Positions 5,505-7,062 of a stretch of DNA of 7,062 nucleotides are shown one piece after another; positions within the stretch are counted from its first letter, which is position 1, and every line of letters starts with the position of its first letter. Location: the NCBI GenBank assembly GCA_934553285.1, contig CAKTFD010000107.1, positions 1 through 7,062 on the forward strand, given 5' to 3'. The notes under the pieces were generated by a model, which made no database searches, was not told where the DNA came from, and saw only the letters and a program-made list of their open reading frames with translations. This stretch comes from an uncultured Faecalibacterium sp. GTDB lineage: Bacteria > Bacillota > Clostridia > Oscillospirales > Ruminococcaceae. Both the position numbers and the translations under genes were made by a program.

Positions 5505-6401
5505 ATGTTTGAGAAACTGGTCGCCATCGAGCCGGTCAGCCTGATCCCCACCGCTGAGGAAGAGCTGCACCGCTACGCCAAAGAGGTGGTGCTGTACCGG
5601 GATGTGCCCGGCAGCGATGCTGAGATCGTGCGCCGCATCGGGGACGCTGATGCCGTACTGCTCAGCTACACCTCCCACATCGGCAAAGAGGTCATTGCGC
5701 AGTGCCCCAACATCCGCTATATCGGCATGTGCTGCAGCCTGTACTCGGAGGAAAGCGCCAACGTGGATATCGCCTACGCCCGCACCCGTGGCATCCAGGT
5801 GCTGGGCATCCGGGACTACGGCGACCGCGGCGTTGTGGAGTATGTCCTGCACGAGCTGACCGGCCTGCTGCACGGCTTTGGGATGCCCATGCTGCGGGAC
5901 GAGCCGGTGGAGATCACAGGCCTGAAAGTGGGCATCGTAGGGCTGGGCGTTTCCGGCCGGATGATCGCCGATGCGCTGCAGTTCCTGGGCGCAGAGATCA
6001 GCTATTTTGCCCGCAGCGCAAAGCCCGATGCCGAGGCTGCCGGCATGACCTTCAAGCCCCTGCCCCAGCTGCTGGCAGAGAGCGAGGTGGTGTTTACCTG
6101 CCTGAACAAGAACGTGCTGCTGCTGGGCGAAAACGAGTTTGCTCAGCTGGGCGCAGGCAAGGTGCTGTTCAACACCTCCATCGGCCCCGGCTTTGACTCT
6201 GCCGCGCTGGAAAAGTGGCTCGAGCAGCCCGGCACCTATTTCTTCTGTGATACCCGCGCCGCAGCAGGCCCGGTGGGCGAGGATTTCTTTGCCCGGGAAA
6301 ATGTGCGCTGTGCCAATGTATCCGCAGGCCGCACCAAGCAGGCCTTTGTATTGCTGAGCAAAAAGGTGCTGGATAACATCCGCACCGCACTCAACGCATA
6401 A
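5505..6401 (+). CDS. D-2-hydroxyacid dehydrogenase-like protein with degenerate catalytic residues
   Basis: A 298-residue protein with the fold of NAD-dependent D-2-hydroxyacid dehydrogenases (SerA/PdxB/CtBP family). It has a split substrate domain (about 1-100 and 270-298) around an NAD-binding domain with GIVGLGVSG at 143-151. The helix GDRGVVEYVLHEL (107-119) matches the conserved xVAE helix. However, the NTARG motif carrying the catalytic Arg reads NTSIG (223-227), so Ile226 replaces Arg. The DVFxxEP motif with the Glu reads DTRAAAGP (249-256). The TPH motif with the His reads ANVSAG (270-275). All three catalytic residues therefore look absent, so it may be a different enzyme or a binding protein. 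I chose the ATG at 5505 with TGGAGG eight bases upstream. A GTG at 5496 overlaps that site and is unlikely. It begins 18 bases after the NadX-like gene and is probably co-transcribed. The substrate is unknown. Confidence 0.75.
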   Translation: MFEKLVAIEPVSLIPTAEEELHRYAKEVVLYRDVPGSDAEIVRRIGDADAVLLSYTSHIGKEVIAQCPNIRYIGMCCSLYSEESANVDIAYARTRGIQVLGIRDYGDRGVVEYVLHELTGLLHGFGMPMLRDEPVEITGLKVGIVGLGVSGRMIADALQFLGAEISYFARSAKPDAEAAGMTFKPLPQLLAESEVVFTCLNKNVLLLGENEFAQLGAGKVLFNTSIGPGFDSAALEKWLEQPGTYFFCDTRAAAGPVGEDFFARENVRCANVSAGRTKQAFVLLSKKVLDNIRTALNA

Positions 6402-6418
6402 AAAGGAGCGTTTCATCT

Positions 6419-7062
6419 ATGAAAACTGCATTGACCATTGCTGGCAGTGATTCCAGCGGCGGTGCCGGCATCCAGGCCGACATCAAGACCATGGCCGCCA
6501 ACGGCGTGTTTGCCATGAGCGCCATCACCGCCCTTACGGCCCAGAACACCACCGGCGTGACCGCCATCTTTGACACCACGCCCCAGTTTCTGGCGCAGCA
6601 GCTGGACGCTGTATTCACCGATATCTACCCGGATGCCGTCAAGATTGGCATGGTCTCCTCGGCAGCGCTGATCGACACCATCGCCGAGCGGCTGACCTTC
6701 TACGGTGCAAAGCACATCGTGGTAGACCCCGTGATGGTGGCCACCTCCGGTGCCAAGCTGCTGCAGGACGATGCCGTGCAGGCACTTACTACAAAGCTGC
6801 TGCCGCTGGCGGAGGTGCTTACCCCCAACATCCCGGAGGCCGAGATCCTTTCCGGGATGGCCATCTCGAACGCTGCCGATATGGAGGCCGCTGCCCGCAC
6901 CATCAGCCAGCGCTACGGCTGCGCTGTGCTGTGCAAGGGCGGCCATCAGGTCAACGATGCCGACGACCTGCTGTGGCGCAGCGGTACCGGCAAGTGGTTC
7001 AAGGGCAAGCGCATCGCAAACCCCAACACCCACGGCACCGGCTGCACCCTGTCCAGCGCCAT
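6419..7062 (+). CDS. thiD: hydroxymethylpyrimidine/phosphomethylpyrimidine kinase (partial, cut by right edge)
   Basis: Ribokinase-fold kinase that phosphorylates HMP to HMP-P and then HMP-PP for thiamine synthesis. Some relatives also act on pyridoxal or pyridoxine. The 214 residues visible contain TIAGSDSSGGAGIQAD (6-21), TALTAQNT (37-44) with Gln42 in the place of the pyrimidine-contacting Gln, DPVMVATSG (103-111), LTPNIPEAEIL (134-144), KGGH (173-176), and the anion-hole/catalytic loop NTHGTGCT (203-210) with Cys209. About 50 C-terminal residues are expected beyond the edge. AAGGAG ends ten bases before the ATG, and the gene begins 17 bases after the preceding stop, so it is the third gene of the operon. 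The Gln favours HMP kinase over pyridoxal kinase, but dual activity cannot be excluded. Confidence 0.92.
   Translation, partial: MKTALTIAGSDSSGGAGIQADIKTMAANGVFAMSAITALTAQNTTGVTAIFDTTPQFLAQQLDAVFTDIYPDAVKIGMVSSAALIDTIAERLTFYGAKHIVVDPVMVATSGAKLLQDDAVQALTTKLLPLAEVLTPNIPEAEILSGMAISNAADMEAAARTISQRYGCAVLCKGGHQVNDADDLLWRSGTGKWFKGKRIANPNTHGTGCTLSSA

Noticed and set aside
4635..6416. Long minus-strand open frame of 593 codons opposite the NadX-like and dehydrogenase-like genes
   Set aside because: It spans two real genes on the other strand and has no recognisable motif. Both plus-strand genes have clear family motifs and ribosome sites.
1..7062. CRISPR array, insertion sequence ends or riboswitch
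   Set aside because: No regularly spaced long repeats, no transposase frame with inverted ends, and no riboswitch core that I recognise before pncB, guaB or the three-gene operon.

Overview
The window looks like the chromosome of a Gram-positive Clostridia member, most likely of the Ruminococcaceae/Oscillospiraceae type (Faecalibacterium or Subdoligranulum-like). This rests on GC-rich coding sequence with strong G/C third positions, AT-rich intergenic DNA, AAGGAG-type ribosome binding sites, sigma-A-like promoters, and a tRNA gene without an encoded CCA. The taxonomic call is inference, not proof.

Layout. Positions 1-527 form a non-core stretch. It holds the possible tail of an unknown plus-strand gene, a terminator, and a frameshifted minus-strand remnant of a small ribbon-helix-helix (RHH) DNA-binding protein. 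This stretch abuts the 3' end of a minus-strand tRNA-Leu(UAA) gene at 528-611, a layout typical of tRNA integration sites. A near-consensus promoter for the tRNA lies at 742-770. Two minus-strand housekeeping genes follow: pncB (nicotinate phosphoribosyltransferase, 795-2312) and guaB (IMP dehydrogenase, 2544-4058). They are separated by a strong guaB terminator and a pncB promoter that carries two short palindromes.

The 627-base gap at 4059-4685 is the most interesting part. A plus-strand promoter-like sequence, an 8-bp long-range closing stem and a near-perfect bidirectional terminator together outline an unannotated RNA of about 195 nt (4153-4347). It could be 6S-like, but its identity is unproven. 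Its promoter overlaps a candidate guaB promoter on the other strand. Downstream lies a helically phased array of seven TGTAA-like repeats (about 11 bp apart, 4490-4565), resembling tandem direct-repeat boxes of PhoB/OmpR-family regulators.

The array precedes a plus-strand operon of three genes: a NadX-like (DUF108) aspartate dehydrogenase family protein, a D-2-hydroxyacid dehydrogenase-like protein whose catalytic Arg/Glu/His triad appears lost, and thiD (HMP/HMP-P kinase), which runs off the right edge.

How they fit together. PncB makes nicotinate mononucleotide for NAD, GuaB uses NAD to commit IMP to guanine nucleotides, and NadX-type enzymes can feed iminoaspartate into NAD synthesis. ThiD belongs to the thiamine pathway. 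The common theme is nucleotide and cofactor metabolism. The role of the two dehydrogenase-like proteins next to thiD is not explained by any pathway recognised here.
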